Notes: generated by a model not told the origin, from the sequence alone. A DNA stretch of 64,000 nucleotides from Nemertoderma westbladi (GCA_032718475.1 JAUCBJ010002291.1:51138-115137), one strand, 5' to 3'; shown: positions 1 through 11,278, counted from the stretch's first letter. A program made the numbers and translations.

Positions 1-24
1 AACTATGTATGGGTATGTGTAACT

Positions 25-195
25 CTGTATATATTCCATCGAAACCAGAACCCAAAAAACCCCCCTATTGCGCATAAAATAGGTTCAAACAATGAATTTA
101 TAAAATTGACATATTTCAAAATTTGGTGCTGGCGCCAAAATTTGGCACCCGCGTGTTTACTGTGTTGTTTACAACCTTGCTTCCTAGTTGCCGTA
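25..195 (+). repeat. Fragment of the piggyBac-like repeat family
   Basis: This stretch matches, with differences, about 26,600-26,760 and, on the other strand, about 18,700-18,850. The shared landmarks are a ccatcg-aaccagaaccc start and a near-palindromic core around ttggtgctggcgccaaaatt. A piggyBac-like end (TTAACCCTATT followed by gggggtcaat) lies at about 788-820, so this may be the internal part of a broken copy. No coding function is visible. Confidence 0.6.
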
Positions 196-314
196 AAACT
201 AGCAAATGCAAATGCAAATGCGAATAGCCAACCATGAGGATGATAATATAAACAATTTCCCATTATTACATTGTCCCTCGTTTGACTAACTACATATGAT
301 ATTATCAGACTTAC

Positions 315-520
315 GTTCCACACTTGACATTGACTGACGTAACATTGTTGTTCATTCCAAGATCACTAAGTTGGGTTGTGTCGGTTTCGCCATAGATGTC
401 AACCTTGTTCCCTGCTAACCCATCCTCTGAGAACAACTCTATGTGGGACTCACAACCCGGCATCTCTTGAGCGCCACCATGGGTGGCCAATGACAGAGCA
501 GCAACAATCGCAAGTATCAT
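315..520 (-). CDS. First exon of a small secreted beta/gamma-crystallin-like protein (partial)
   Basis: The exon starts at ATG (520-518). Residues 1-18 are a hydrophobic signal peptide (MILAIVAALSLATHGGA), so the product should enter the secretory pathway. The next ~50 residues run from a Cys through IELFSEDGLAGNKVDIYG to a NNNVTSVNVKCG stretch. This spacing matches one beta/gamma-crystallin motif (aromatic-rich strand, Gly, then N-x-x-x-S-x-x-V-x-x-G); a Trp usually follows and would lie in the next exon. The open frame runs into a consensus donor, AAC|GTAAGT, with the intron starting at 314. The downstream exons would lie left of the window. A TATA box sits about 70 bp upstream. The fold assignment is inference; the signal peptide and donor are directly visible. 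Confidence 0.6.
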
Positions 521-830
521 TGCAATCTGCTACTGTAAGACTTTAATCAAACGAATTGTTGTGTAAATTGGTATACGCCCTGGTTAAGTTTATATAGCAA
601 TTATGGCGATCTTGAGAATTAGGTTGTCCTCTCTCTGCCTTAAGGTAACACCTACGAGAGAGCAGACTTCGGTTTGCCACCGGTTTTTTGATGATTCGTT
701 AAAAACAGGTATTATCGTTGGATAATAAATTTATTCTATACAAGCCTAGCCTTTATATGTCATTGCTTTACAATCCTCCTCGTGAGCTTAACCCTATTTT
801 ACCTGCTGTGGGGGTCAATTTAGAAATTAT
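521..830. other. Upstream flank of the secreted-protein exon; piggyBac-like end near 788
   Basis: Apart from the TATA box, nothing is recognised up to about 787. From 788 the sequence TTAACCCTATT followed by a G run and gtcaat resembles the left end of the composite at 18,365. It probably marks the end of a decayed member of that family. Confidence 0.35.
588..598 (-). promoter_or_regulatory. TATA box of the secreted-protein gene
   Basis: The minus strand reads GCTATATAAAC about 70 bp upstream of the ATG at 520. This leaves room for a transcription start about 30 bp downstream of the box and a short 5' UTR. A weak acceptor-like CTTACAG lies just before the ATG, so a 5' UTR intron cannot be excluded. 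Confidence 0.5.
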
Positions 831-1508
831 CTGATCGTATGAGCATAAGCTCAAAGGATGGAATGCTTGAGCATGTGGGTGGACGACTTCTGTTACCTGG
901 GATCATGGATCCGGAAGTCAGGTGAGGACCTTTGAATACGTAAGGGAAAGGCATGGGCAGCCTTGAATAGGCTTTCCAGGATTTGGAAGTCACCGAGAAT
1001 TAATCGGAAACTTAAGGTCCGATTATTTAGAGCAGCAGTAGTTACAGTACTCCTCTATGGGAGTCCATGCTGGGCTCTAACTGCTGAGGACACCAAATCT
1101 CTGGATGGCACATTCACAAGAATGCTACGCCGGGTTCATTGTATCAAGTACAATGCACACATCTCCAACCAGACACTATATAACATTGGAGGTGTCTCAT
1201 TGGTTCCCCCAAGCTTGACACTAGAACAAAATCGCCTCCGCTTTGCAGGACATTGCTTTCGCCGTTAGGACCAGCCAGTGCATAATCTTGTACTTTGGCA
1301 GCCTCATGGAGTGAATAAGCATGGTGGACAGCCCATGACTTTCTTGAGACGCATCTTAAAGGACACTGGCCTTAAAGATGCGGATGATCTAGCAAATGTC
1401 ATGGGTGATAGGGAGTTGTGGCGGTGCAATTTTGTTGACAAGCCGGCACAGCATTCTTAAAAATGCAGTTGCAAGCAGCATGCCGATCCTAGTAGTAGTA
1501 GTAGTAGT
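831..1508 (+). pseudogene. 5'-truncated RTE-type non-LTR retrotransposon (copy 1)
   Basis: This is the C-terminal part of the same RTE reverse transcriptase found at 22,184-25,850 and 58,193-60,613. It covers the post-palm region (NRLSRIWKSPRINRKLKVRLF, then LYGSPCWALTAEDT) to the end of the ORF (VDKPAQHS, stop at 1,458-1,460). It is out of frame before about 963 because of small indels, and an in-frame TAG at 1,266-1,268 replaces a codon that is intact in copy 3. The copy ends with a (TAG)n tail at 1,490-1,508, the 3' signature shared by all three copies. A short agaaat flanks both ends and may be a poor target duplication. It is a dead-on-arrival 5' truncation. Confidence 0.85.
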
Positions 1509-1984
1509 AAGAAATATAAATTAAATGTGTGCGAACTGTTCACGTTATTTTTATGCAATATATAATGTTATGAGCCTGAAGATAAATACTCTCTGAGTTC
1601 ATTAACTTTTTCCTCATCGATTACAGTAATTATTCTCAACCCTTCCTTGAGTTATCTTCCTTCAAGCTACATTGCAGTTAATCAGTTCGTCAATAAACTA
1701 CATTCTGCATCAGATACATCAGATGTTCCATTCCCATCATTAAAAGTACTGTAAGATTTATATGTTGTATTTAAAATACTCATGGAAAGGAAGCCAATTT
1801 ACTGTGTCACCGCTAAATTGTATTATTTCACCCCCCAGTTACAACATGTCTTGCCGCAGTAATGGAACTTTGCTTAGTCAGGCTTTCTTGAACTGAGGAG
1901 GTTAAGAAAAAATGTCGCAGAAAGTTCTCTCCTTTAGCATAAGATTGTTTTTTTCACCTAAAGTAAATACCTTAAGTTTTTCAT
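1509..1984. other. No gene recognised
   Basis: AT-rich sequence between the RTE tail and the inverted-repeat arm. It has no long open frame and no repeat shared with the rest of the window. Confidence 0.4.
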
Positions 1985-2640
1985 TGTGGGGCGAGCCACG
2001 AAGTGAGTGAGCCTTAGCGTAGTGGTACCATTAATCAACCTGTCGTTCTGTCGTTCTGTCGTGTTCAATTTTAAACGTTAATAACTCGGCCAATCTTTGA
2101 TGAAATCTATCCAAACTTGGTACACATGTTGTTTGGCAAAAGTTTAGAAATTTTCCAAGTTGAATTTCCGTGTGGCCTTCGAGAAGCTAAGATAATAGCA
2201 GTTAATTAGTTAATTAAGTTGATTACGGTGAAAACACCATTTTCAACCTGCCGTTTAAAGGAAATTAATTGTTTTACAGTATAAGATTTAAATAATTATA
2301 CTTAAAAATTATACAGATGTAATCCACATACGCCATTCTATTATAGTTTTTAATTAGTTCAAGTGATTTGCTTTAATAAATGTGTCTTTAATTGATCTAA
2401 ACGTAATTAAACGGCACAATTATTGACTACAAATTTAATCCTTCCCATTATTGGTCAAGTCTCTGCTGGTGTGGAGCTAGCTTGCTGGGAGTTGTGGCTG
2501 TAGACTAACCAGAGAGGAATTGTAATAGGCAACCAGTATTGCTATTCCAGCCCAGACAGCATTCTTTAAATCCAACATCCCAACATCCTACCTGTATTCC
2601 AATTCCTATTGACTCTACTATAAGTGTTGTATTATTATCA
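1985..2640 (+). repeat. Left arm of a long inverted repeat
   Basis: The arm begins GTGGGGCGAGCCACG, contains iterated cgttctgt units (about 2,043-2,066) and matches, in reverse complement, 6,684 down to 6,045. Shared landmarks include the tggtacacatgt segment, the agtttagaaattttccaag segment and the attgactctacta segment. The homology ends near 2,630. No protein is encoded. The paired outward ends suggest terminal repeats of a non-autonomous DNA element or a foldback pair. Confidence 0.65.
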
Positions 2641-3082
2641 CTATCACTGAATTGTGTTTATTATAGGCTGGACGGGCCGCATAACCGTTCGACTACTACT
2701 ACTATTGCCATCTCAGGTAAATGACAGATATAATAACATAAATACAATCCATGGCATGGCTGTTGTAGGCTTCTGAAATAGTTTATTCCACAATGTATAT
2801 GTCTGGTTATTTTTTAATTGAATTTTTGCAAAGTAGTAAAATTAATGTTCTTAAAAATAATATTATTATTTTATATGTAACCTAGGAAATTAGCTACATT
2901 TTTTCGCTGCAGCTTTAAGAGTGTACATTGATTTATTAATATTATTTCAATACCCATATTACTGCATCGGCATAAGATGCGTTGGCGTTGTATCACACAT
3001 CTCCACATATCACACATCTCCACATAGATGTATCAACAGTTACTCGCACAGTTTCGAAACTTCGCATAGTTATAACTGTATA
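2641..3082. other. No gene recognised
   Basis: AT-rich sequence inside the inverted-repeat pair. A short duplication, cacatctccacatatcacac, lies near 2,996-3,020. No recognisable coding region. Confidence 0.35.
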
Positions 3083-3358
3083 AAGATCGTCAGTCTGCGT
3101 TTAGGAAAAATATTTTATGACAAAACAGGACAAGCGACGAGCGCAACGAGGCATATAATGAAGACGAGTACTGCGTTGACTAAATTATTATATAAACCAC
3201 CTGCCTTCAATTATTGATCGCATCCCTAGTTATTATTATTATAAAGATCGTCCTAGCCTGCGTTTAAGAAATATATTTAAATACAAAACAGGACGAACGC
3301 AACGAGGCTTATAATGAAAACGAGTACTGCGTTTATTATATTCCTATAAACCACCTGG
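3083..3358 (+). repeat. Direct repeat of about 155 bp, two copies
   Basis: Two similar segments begin ataaagatcgtc at about 3,083 and 3,240. Both run through aaaacaggac, gcaacgaggc and gagtactgcgtt to ataaaccacctg. The second copy leads directly into the inner inverted repeat. Confidence 0.6.
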
Positions 3359-3640
3359 CTTTGCATATTGAATGTGCGATTGGAAATAAGTTCGTGCTAC
3401 CCTTCCGTGGGTGGTAGATGTCGCGGTTATGTATTGGTGGTTGGGAAGGGTGGGGGGGGGGGGGGGGGGGATTAAAAGGAGTGAACACGTACTGTCCCCC
3501 TTTCTTTGATTGATTGGTGGTGTGGGTAAATTTCTCAAAACCTGATTTTGTGATACAGTCGCTCAATTTTAATTTGTATCTCATAACTGGGCCTCGTGCT
3601 GCGCGAAGGCCCCACGAACGTGTCCTATTTATTGTACATC
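3342..3640 (+). repeat. Left arm of the inner inverted repeat
   Basis: This arm is the reverse complement, with differences, of 4,862-5,159. Both contain the same order of landmarks: ttcctataaaccac at the outer edge, a poly-G/poly-C run (about 3,452-3,470 here), then the tgtgatacagtcgctcaatt segment. The arms are about 300 bp and enclose about 1.2 kb. The open frames across this arm are shadows caused by the homopolymer and are not called. Confidence 0.7.
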
Positions 3641-4861
3641 TATGTTCCATACACTCTCCTGTGTCTCGGGACCCTTCCACCCTTCCACCGGTCCTAGAGA
3701 GCAGTAACCCACTAGCAGCGATGCTATTAGGCTTCCGTATATTACCCCATTTATAATATATTAGGAGCATGAAATATCCTGTCTTATAATTACAAATTTT
3801 CGTTAAAATATCCTATTTTTGTCCACGAAAGTGCCGAAAATATAGTCCCTCATTCGAAATTTTTTCCTGAGAAAAACAAGTACTTTATCCCTAGGGAAAA
3901 AGTGCCAGAATTCTATTTATTTTCTAACGATTTTTCGTTTTATATTTTTTTAAAGAATTAAGCAACAAAAAGTACCAATATAATAATATAATAACGTTTT
4001 ACATGGGAAAAAAGTCTAACATTTTTTTCCAATATTATCTATATAACCTCGCTGGCGCGCGTAGAGGAATGGCTTAGCGTCATAAAAATATGAAAATGTG
4101 ACAAAAGCGCCAAATCTGTTTTGTACAACGATTATTCCATTTGATTTGAGGGTACTAATATTATATTATACACTAGCTGGAATACCAGCTCGCTGACTGT
4201 AACAACATAATAATTATTGTATCTTAGCGGTTTATAAAAGAGTTTGTAGCTGAGTTTCACTGTTTCATTTTGATGTACTGGAACATAGTGGAGAATTATT
4301 GGCTTTGAAATCGACTTTATATTTATTTATTACATAGATTAAGTAGGTTAAACAGTAAACCAGTACTTGGTGGTCAACTATACAAAGAAATGTATCGATT
4401 GTATTTGTGTTCTTATTTCGGTTATTAAGTTATTATTTTTATTTATTTATTTATTTATTTCGGTTATTATTTAAGGAGGTAAAATTAAGTCACTTTGTAT
4501 AAAAATAACATAGGTCGATTCACCGTGTCCCGTTCTGGTCGATTCACCGTGTCCCGTTCTCACAAAGGTTTTCGTATTTTATTCGAGATGTTAGATTCGA
4601 TTCTATTAGAAGTTAAATAGTGTATAATATGAAATATTCGCCCATGCAGGGTCATACCTACACCATGTTAGTGAGTGGGGAAGGATTTTTCTCCATATTG
4701 TAGACGTTGATGCAATTATAATTATTCAACTACTACAGCTAGCTGAGGTAGCAAGTAAATTCAATGGCTGGGGTGGGGTGTCTGTTGCGACTGGTCATTG
4801 GATTGATCACTATGGCAAACGTTGGAGACTTATACCCCACAAAAAAAAATATATATATACA
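3641..4861. other. Interior of the inner inverted-repeat element, no gene recognised
   Basis: AT-rich sequence with no transposase motif or long open frame. It includes an exact 24-bp tandem duplication (see 4,513-4,560). Confidence 0.45.
4513..4560 (+). repeat. Exact 24-bp tandem duplication
   Basis: The unit beginning ggtcgattcaccgtgtcc occurs twice, head to tail, without a mismatch. Confidence 0.9.
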
Positions 4862-5159
4862 CTCAGGACACGTTCGTGGGGCCATCGCGCTCGCGCAGGA
4901 CAAGGCTCAGTTATCAGATACAGATTAAAATTGAGCGACTGTATCACAAAATCAGTATTTGAGAAATTTAACCATACCGACAATCAATCAAAGAAAGGGG
5001 GATAGTACGTGTTCCGCCCTTTTAATCTGCACCCCCCCCCCCCCTTCCTACCAACCAATACATAACCGCGACATCTACCACCCAAGGGGCGGAAGGGTAG
5101 CATAAACTTATTTCCAATCACACGTTCAATATGCGAAGCCATGTGGTTTATAGGAAATA
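4862..5159 (-). repeat. Right arm of the inner inverted repeat
   Basis: Reverse-complement partner of 3,342-3,640, with a poly-C run at about 5,031-5,044 in the matching position. The outer edge, ataggaaatatcg, is the complement of the left arm's outer edge. Confidence 0.7.
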
Positions 5160-5169
5160 TCGAGAATTC

Positions 5170-5459
5170 GAGAAAATCGAGAATACGAGAAACTCGATCG
5201 AAATACCTGCTCATCCCAGTATCCGTCCATAGTCACCGGACAGCTGCGGTTTATTCCCGTAGAACAGTAGAATTACCGCAGCTTCCGACCCAATTCGACA
5301 ACGAATTCGCCTCGCACTTTCACGTGGCAGAGAACGTAATCTGGTACGATACACGTCTGCCCGACTTTCAACAATTTCCCCCAGGCGATCACAGGATCCG
5401 GCTGTCCGGGCCGCCGCTAAACCCAAATCGCAATCCTCGTCGATTCGTCCAGTCGTCGA
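5170..5459 (+). other. Candidate orphan exon (unrecognised)
   Basis: This is a GC-richer patch in AT-rich surroundings, open on the plus strand and followed by a consensus donor, GAC|GTAAGT, at 5,460. The frame includes PTQFDNEFASHFHVAENV and later DTRLPDFQQFPPGDHRI, which I cannot assign to a family. The opposite strand is also open over much of the same interval, which weakens the case. A CCATAG acceptor-like site lies at about 5,230. Treat as a candidate only. Confidence 0.22.
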
Positions 5460-5759
5460 CGTAAGTTGGACTCTTCCCACCGCACTCTTACTGACAAGCA
5501 AGCAATTCCGTAGTATTTATTCCTCAGTTAATCGCATCTTGATGCCACTCGGCTGCTCGGGTCCAGATACATCGGACTGTCGGAAGCTGTTTAGATGAAG
5601 AAGTTGTTTAGATGGCCTTGCCGTTGCCAACGACCAACGACCTGAAGACGGCACCGGTAACTCTGTACCACTGTAACTGTTAACAGTACCGGTAACCTAC
5701 TGTAATCCTGTAGTCTCCTAGCATCCAGCTGATGCCAAGCCTAATAATTTTTGGGTAGA

Positions 5760-6044
5760 TTAATTTAATATAACCGTAAGACAGTTACACAGATGCTGCA
5801 CGAAGAACCCACGCAAATTCAACTTGGAAAATTTCTAAACTTTTGACTTGCTAAACTTTCATTAACATTTGGCTGAGTTATTAACGTTTAAAATTGGACA
5901 CAACAGAACGACAGAACAACAGATCGACAGAACGACAGAACAACAGATCAATAGATCAACAGAACAACAGACACACCGATTGAGTTAGTGGTACCTGTAT
6001 GCTGAGCTCGCTTACTTTCGTCGCTTACCCCACAACATTTATAG
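5760..6044 (-). repeat. Third, partial copy of the outer inverted-repeat family
   Basis: On the minus strand this begins GTGGGGTAAGCGACG at 6,040 and carries the iterated gttctgt/gatctgt units. It continues through cgttaataactcagcc to the aaattttccaagttgaat segment before losing similarity near 5,780. It directly abuts the inner end of the right arm at 6,045. Confidence 0.6.
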
Positions 6045-6684
6045 TATAGAGTCAATAGGAATTGAAATACAGGCAGTGTATGGTTGGAGTTATGTCTGGG
6101 TTGCTATAGCAATACTACTGGCTGCCTATTACAGTACAATTAGCCTCTGGTAAGGTTACATCAACATCTCCCAGACAGCTAGCAGCTCTACACCCCGGCA
6201 GAGACTATGTTGACCAATAATGGGCAGGATTAAATTTGTACTCAATAATTGTGAAGTTTTAGTTACGTTTAGATTAATTAAAGACACATTTATTAAAGCA
6301 AATTACTCGAACTAATTAAAAACTATAATAGAATGGGATATGTGGATTACATCTGTATAGTTTTTAAGTGTAATTATTTAAATCTTATACTGTCAAATAA
6401 TTAATTTCCTTTAACAGGCAGGTTAAAAATGCAGTTTTTACCCTAATCAACTTAATTAACTAATTAAATGATATTATCTTAGCTTCTCGACGGCCACACG
6501 CAAATTCAACTTGGAAAATTTCTAAACTTTGGCCAGACTACATGTGTACCAAGATTGGTTTTTAAAATTGGACACAACAGATCGACAGAACGAGAGAACA
6601 ACAGAACAACAGAACAACAGACACACTGATTGAGTTAGTGGTATCTGTATGCTAAGCTCGCTTACTTTCGTCGCTCGCCCCACA
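6045..6684 (-). repeat. Right arm of the long outer inverted repeat
   Basis: Reverse-complement partner of 1,985-2,640. It ends outward with GCTCGCCCCAC. No clear target-site duplication is seen at either outer edge, so the exact element limits remain open. Confidence 0.65.
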
Positions 6685-7516
6685 CTAGGATAAAAATAAG
6701 GCCCAATAAAAAAGGACCCTAAGTCAGTATGGGGCTACTAATTTCATTTTAGCGCACTGGTCATGATATTAATTATGCTTTCTCCATGGCTGCATGTAGG
6801 GATAGGTTTATTGGCTTTGACATTGGAGATAACAGCCAATCAGACAGATTTCTACATTTGCTAAATGTTGTGGAAATGAAAAGTTTTTCGACTAGATTAC
6901 ACCCAGGATTAAGCAATAAACAAAATGCAGTTACATATTATTATTAACTATTCCCGCTTGAAACCTTTAGCTGACAAACAAACAGACGTTCAGAATTTTA
7001 TTATTATTATAGATTTTCACCAACAAAATTACATACGAAAAACTTTTAATAATGTAATAATGTAAATATAATTGGTAACTTTGGATGTGCACAAGAGAAT
7101 TACAGCGATATAAATAAATGGATAATATTGAAACATAAACAATATTATAGATATATGAAAATATCTTACATAGTAATATTTTGTTTTAAAAGAATTGGAG
7201 TAAGAAGGGTCCTCGAAAACTGATGGATTGTTTACTCGAAATTATTCTTACAAAAGGATACTATAATCTTACTAATAGGGCGATGAAGCTACAGATTGAG
7301 TATCATAGTTGTGGATTGAATAATGTAAATTAAATAGGTTTATAGAGACGGAGGTAAATCTTGCTTATAGTCAAGTAGACAATGGCGACCACTGTTTAAA
7401 TTGGGTATGACTGCAGTTTTTTTTGCTAAAGGAGTTAAATTGTAAAGATATTATTTGAATTTATGTTAAGTTTCACATAGTCCGCATAGGGCATTTTTTT
7501 TCTAGAACACTATTTA
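6685..7516. other. No gene recognised
   Basis: AT-rich sequence without long frames or recognisable repeats. Confidence 0.4.
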
Positions 7517-7903
7517 TCTTAACCCTATTAGTACCGTGCTATAAAATGTCATATTGACGCCCATCCCCCCCCCCCCCCCCCCCCTTCTAAAATTTACAAA
7601 TTTTAACGAAACGTCAGATTTTTTGTTTGTACGTAGATTTCACTATTCTGAATCCGACAGTAAAGAAACATTTCGAAAACATGTGCAGTGGTGGTTATAT
7701 TGCAGCACCAAAATTACAAGTGGTGAACAATTTTCATAAAATTTGAAAGTTCAAATTTTCAGCTAATTGTTTTTCAATACAGGTTTTCTGGGGCGCAAAA
7801 TCCATTGGAAAAATTTAAATTGATCTGATTAGTATAAATGGCTGTTTTAGTAAACTACGTTGGCAAAAAATTTAAAAGAAACAAGTAACCAGCACTTTTC
7901 AGG
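7517..7903 (-). mobile_element. Terminal fragment of a piggyBac-like non-autonomous element
   Basis: The fragment starts TTAACCCTATTAGTACCG followed by a gctataaaatgt segment and a long poly-C run. It then matches the reverse complement of about 20,230-20,633 (cgtcagattttttgtttgtacg, ggttttctggggcgcaaaa, gtaaccagcacttttcag). Only this one end is present: after the cacttttcag landmark the sequence changes to BEL-like coding remnants. TTAA-CCC ends are typical of piggyBac elements, but no transposase is present, so the superfamily call rests on termini alone. Confidence 0.6.
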
Positions 7904-7939
7904 TTGAAAGATCCCTTTCTCTACTCGAGAGAATAAGGG

Positions 7940-9553
7940 TGCAGAGCCGGGGTTGGAAGAGACGTCGAACTTCCTTAACTATGAGGCGGAGTTGATAACG
8001 GATCCAGTTTATAGTGAGGACAGTCTAGGCAAAGTACCGAAAACGGAATACAGCCGACGTAAACCAGAACATAGTGCGGCAGTCGCTACCACATGCGGCG
8101 GCCACACATGGGTCTACAAATCCACAGAGCCCTGGGAATAGAGCCACATCGTGGCAGGGAAAGAGACAAAACAACAACAGCGGTAGATACAAACCTAACA
8201 CCCAGAATAGGCCGAGTCCAAACAACCAAAACACTAAACCACTCGACATGATTCTGAACGCGATACGCGATGCGCTATATGAGGAACGCTACAACCCCGA
8301 TTACAAATGTCAATTGCATAGAAGCGGGACACACAAGACCATAAACTATAAGCAAGACCGAATAGCTTATACTGGAAAATTTGGACTATGTCACTGATGC
8401 GCGGTAGGAGGACACAGGAAGGATGAATGTCAAGAACCTCTGATTAAGTATGCCGAGACTGATGGAACTGGAGGCCAGACGATGGCGATGAGCACCATGG
8501 GAATACGGATGAAGAGAACAGTACTACTCGGAGTAGTACCAGTGAGGATGATTGGAGAAAGCGGACGATCGGTTATAACATTAATGTTAGTCGATGTCGG
8601 AGCAGCGTTCACGCTAATGGAGAGTTGGGTGGCCGAGAAAATAGGGTTGAAGACCAGGCCAAGTAAAATGGCAGTGACCACAATATTAAGCAAGGACGAT
8701 GTCATGAAGATGAGGATGGGATGGTGTGAAATCGGAGCAATAACACAAAAATGGGGCTACCATCGAACCCATCCAAATAATCAACTCCAATTATCAACGC
8801 CAGGCAACCTACAAAGATCGAGATCGAACAATTCCAGTACCCCTGGACGGCATCGACTTCTCTGCACCCGAACTAGATGTCCCGAAAGTGTCTCTCATAG
8901 TCGGCATCGATTGTCCGACAGCCCACGAGAGGCTACAAACTATTTTCGGCTATGACAGAGAGCGAGACCCAGTGGCCATTCTCATGCCATTTGGGTGGAC
9001 GCTCAGAGGCCCAATAAAGATGAGGATCCCGTTTAGTGTATCCAAATCCTCTGGATGCATGCTGTCTGGTACCGTTGAGGACATAGAGCCGAAGCCAAAG
9101 ACGGGCGATGGGGAGGTCCCATATGGGAAGCGGCCCGAGCAGAAGTCAAGGACAGGCGATGGGGAGGACCCATATGAGAAGCGGCCCGGGGATGGATATC
9201 AGGAGTCGGGGGCGGGTATGGATCTGGAACCACGCGTAGTGGAAAGGGTGGAGGATGAGTCCAGAGAAATGCCGCCGATAGAGGAGTCAGGAGGAGGAGC
9301 AACAGCAAGAGAGTGGGCAGAGGAGAATGGGTTCAATACACAGGACCTAGAGGCAATGGGATGGAACAGGGACGTTCCTGGCGAGTATCGGTACGGGGAT
9401 GGGGAAGAGTTGATGGCGAGATATCTGGAGAGATGCCTGGAAGAGACATCAATCCAACTGAGAGGTATACTGATACCAGGTGGATTGAACAAGAAGATAC
9501 GGTGTAAAGGAAGAAACAAAAGAGGATTGATCCAACGGGAGAGGAGTCGATGA
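7940..9553 (+). pseudogene. Decayed BEL/Pao gag-pol remnant (zinc knuckle and DUF1758-type protease)
   Basis: Several plus-strand frames together give a BEL/Pao order. First is a knuckle-like CHxCAVGGHRKDEC at about 8,391-8,432, interrupted by a TGA at 8,396-8,398. Next is a protease-like domain at about 8,500-8,700 whose active-site triplet reads D-V-G instead of the expected D-S/T-G. At 8,888-9,020 LIVGIDCPTAHERLQ followed later by MPFGWTLRGPI match the C-terminal half of the DUF1758 family. The downstream ~180 codons are Gly/Glu-rich and repeat TGDGE-PYEKRP, with no recognisable RT. The frame changes between 8,700 and 8,888. It is unrelated in detail to the BEL element at 36,980-54,575. 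Non-functional. Confidence 0.6.
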
Positions 9554-9949
9554 TGAAGGGTGATGGGAGCGGTATAGTTAGAGGAGACGTGTTGAACACG
9601 CAGCTGGCAGAGTGCGAGGGGGCTTTAAATGTTAAACCATTTTGTGTACCGAATGATGACCAAGGGTCATCGTGGGCTTTAACGCAAGCGCACATATTGA
9701 GGGGGAGGCCAGCAGAGGTGGAATGTACCAATGACGATGAAATGAAGGGTGGCATTCTGCCTCCAAAAGACGATTATGAATTCTGTGAGATAACCGGAAG
9801 GATGGACAGGAGACAGGAGAAGAGGGAGGGGGGGGAGGCAGTGACGGGCCAGATGTGGATATGAAACCTACCAATGAAAAAACAACCAAGGGTAGCATTC
9901 GACTACAAAAGAGGAATTTTATGAAGTTATCCAAGAAAGGAGGCGTTAA
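9554..9949 (+). other. Open but unrecognised sequence downstream of the BEL remnant
   Basis: A plus-strand frame of about 104 codons (9,550-9,864) is Gly/Asp/Glu-rich, with two NDD-containing segments. I cannot tell whether it belongs to the decayed BEL pol or to the start of element A. Confidence 0.25.
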
Positions 9950-11278
9950 AGTTGATCACTGAAATTCCTCAAATCCAGCTAGTATCATTACGTGATCTAT
10001 TGTTTGATGATGTCAAGCAGCTAATGACTCCGGTACAAGTTGTTACATTGAAGTTAAAACCGCGATTGGCACATGCAGAGTTAGCGACAGATGTATTTGA
10101 GTTAACAAAATAAAACTAGAAAACCGCCTGGAAGTTGAGATAAACTGCATTAGTGAACCGCTATCTGCTGATTCATTAAGGAAAGAGTTTATTTGAACAA
10201 TATCTTCGATTCAAGCCAAACTATGTAAAATTGTACAGGAAATAATTAAACTCAAAAACGAAAATGTACACATTCATCAGGAAGTACAACACGAACGCCA
10301 CAAATGATTAATTTTTGAAAACCAAGTATCCCTGCTTCAATCTAGCAAAGAAAAAGATGAAATAACTGATGAACTCCCAGAAAAATATATCATTCTAAAC
10401 AAATGGGACCCGCCTGAATTTGAGAGACCAAACTAAAAGAAAATGTGCAATTCAACACCGCAAAGGACAGTATACCTAAATTATTCCATAAAATTAAGTT
10501 AAGAACAGATACAATGTACTGCAGGATGACGAAAGGGAAGCTGTCCTTTCAAGTCGGGGAAGAAACTGTGTGATAATTCTGTCAATAGTGGCGCAGAACA
10601 GCATGATATAAAATCATTCTCCAAGGAACAAAAGCGAGCTAATAAACTGGTTGTGGGTATATCACTGATTCAGTACCACATAGACGACGTCATCCGACTC
10701 AGTTTGAGGCTACCAAGAAATACAAACACTCAGACAGGACTTGGAGAAAAGCAATTTTTCAGTCTATGTTTGTAAATGGAATAAACATTGAAGAATGTGA
10801 ATCAGACATAGAAAATTACCTCGAAAGTAAAGGAATACATCAACACCGAATAACCACTAGAATACATGGAAAAATAAAGAATATGAAGTTTACAGTTGAT
10901 GAGGGATATCGGATATGTCACCCAAATTCTTCATCCAGGCTTCTGGCCTGTTGGTATTCAGTGCACCTTATGGGAAGATAGAGAAACAACATATGATGGT
11001 GTGATTACACGGAAACTATCAATAAAATTGAAAGGTTGTCCAGGCATCGTGTTTGACAGTAGCAGTTCGGAACCCAGCCAAGGAATGAAGCCAGGTAACA
11101 CCCACAATCAAGATATGAATGTTAAAAGTGTTAAACACGATAGCGAAATACTGAATTGTAGAATTATATCCTTCAACTGTCAAGGTATATTGAGAAATTT
11201 ATGTTATGTTGAACAACTCTTGGAAAATTGCGAAGTGCTAGCTGTTCAAGAACATTGGCTGGACCCGATTGAAGCAAA
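9950..11278 (+). pseudogene. Element A, piece 1: ORF1 and start of ORF2 of an old non-LTR retrotransposon
   Basis: The ORF1 remnant has a Lys/Glu-rich coiled-coil-like stretch near 10,200-10,380. A segment at 10,766-10,990 (MFVNGINIEECESDIENYL, later FWPVGIQCTLW) resembles the nucleic-acid-binding part of non-LTR ORF1 proteins. ORF2 begins near 11,150 with IISFNCQGI and LAVQEHWLDP, the first strand and early motif of the endonuclease/exonuclease/phosphatase domain. It is cut off at about 11,278 by element B. Several stops and frameshifts are present. Later pieces are at about 18,181-18,364, 21,487-22,183 and 25,863-26,413. The clade cannot be settled by eye. Confidence 0.6.

Noticed and set aside
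3336-3770. 144-codon minus frame with a Pro run, and similar frames at 4,984-5,214 and 7,554-7,739
   Set aside because: The proline runs are translations of poly-G/C homopolymers inside repeat arms. The frames share no conserved residues between arms.
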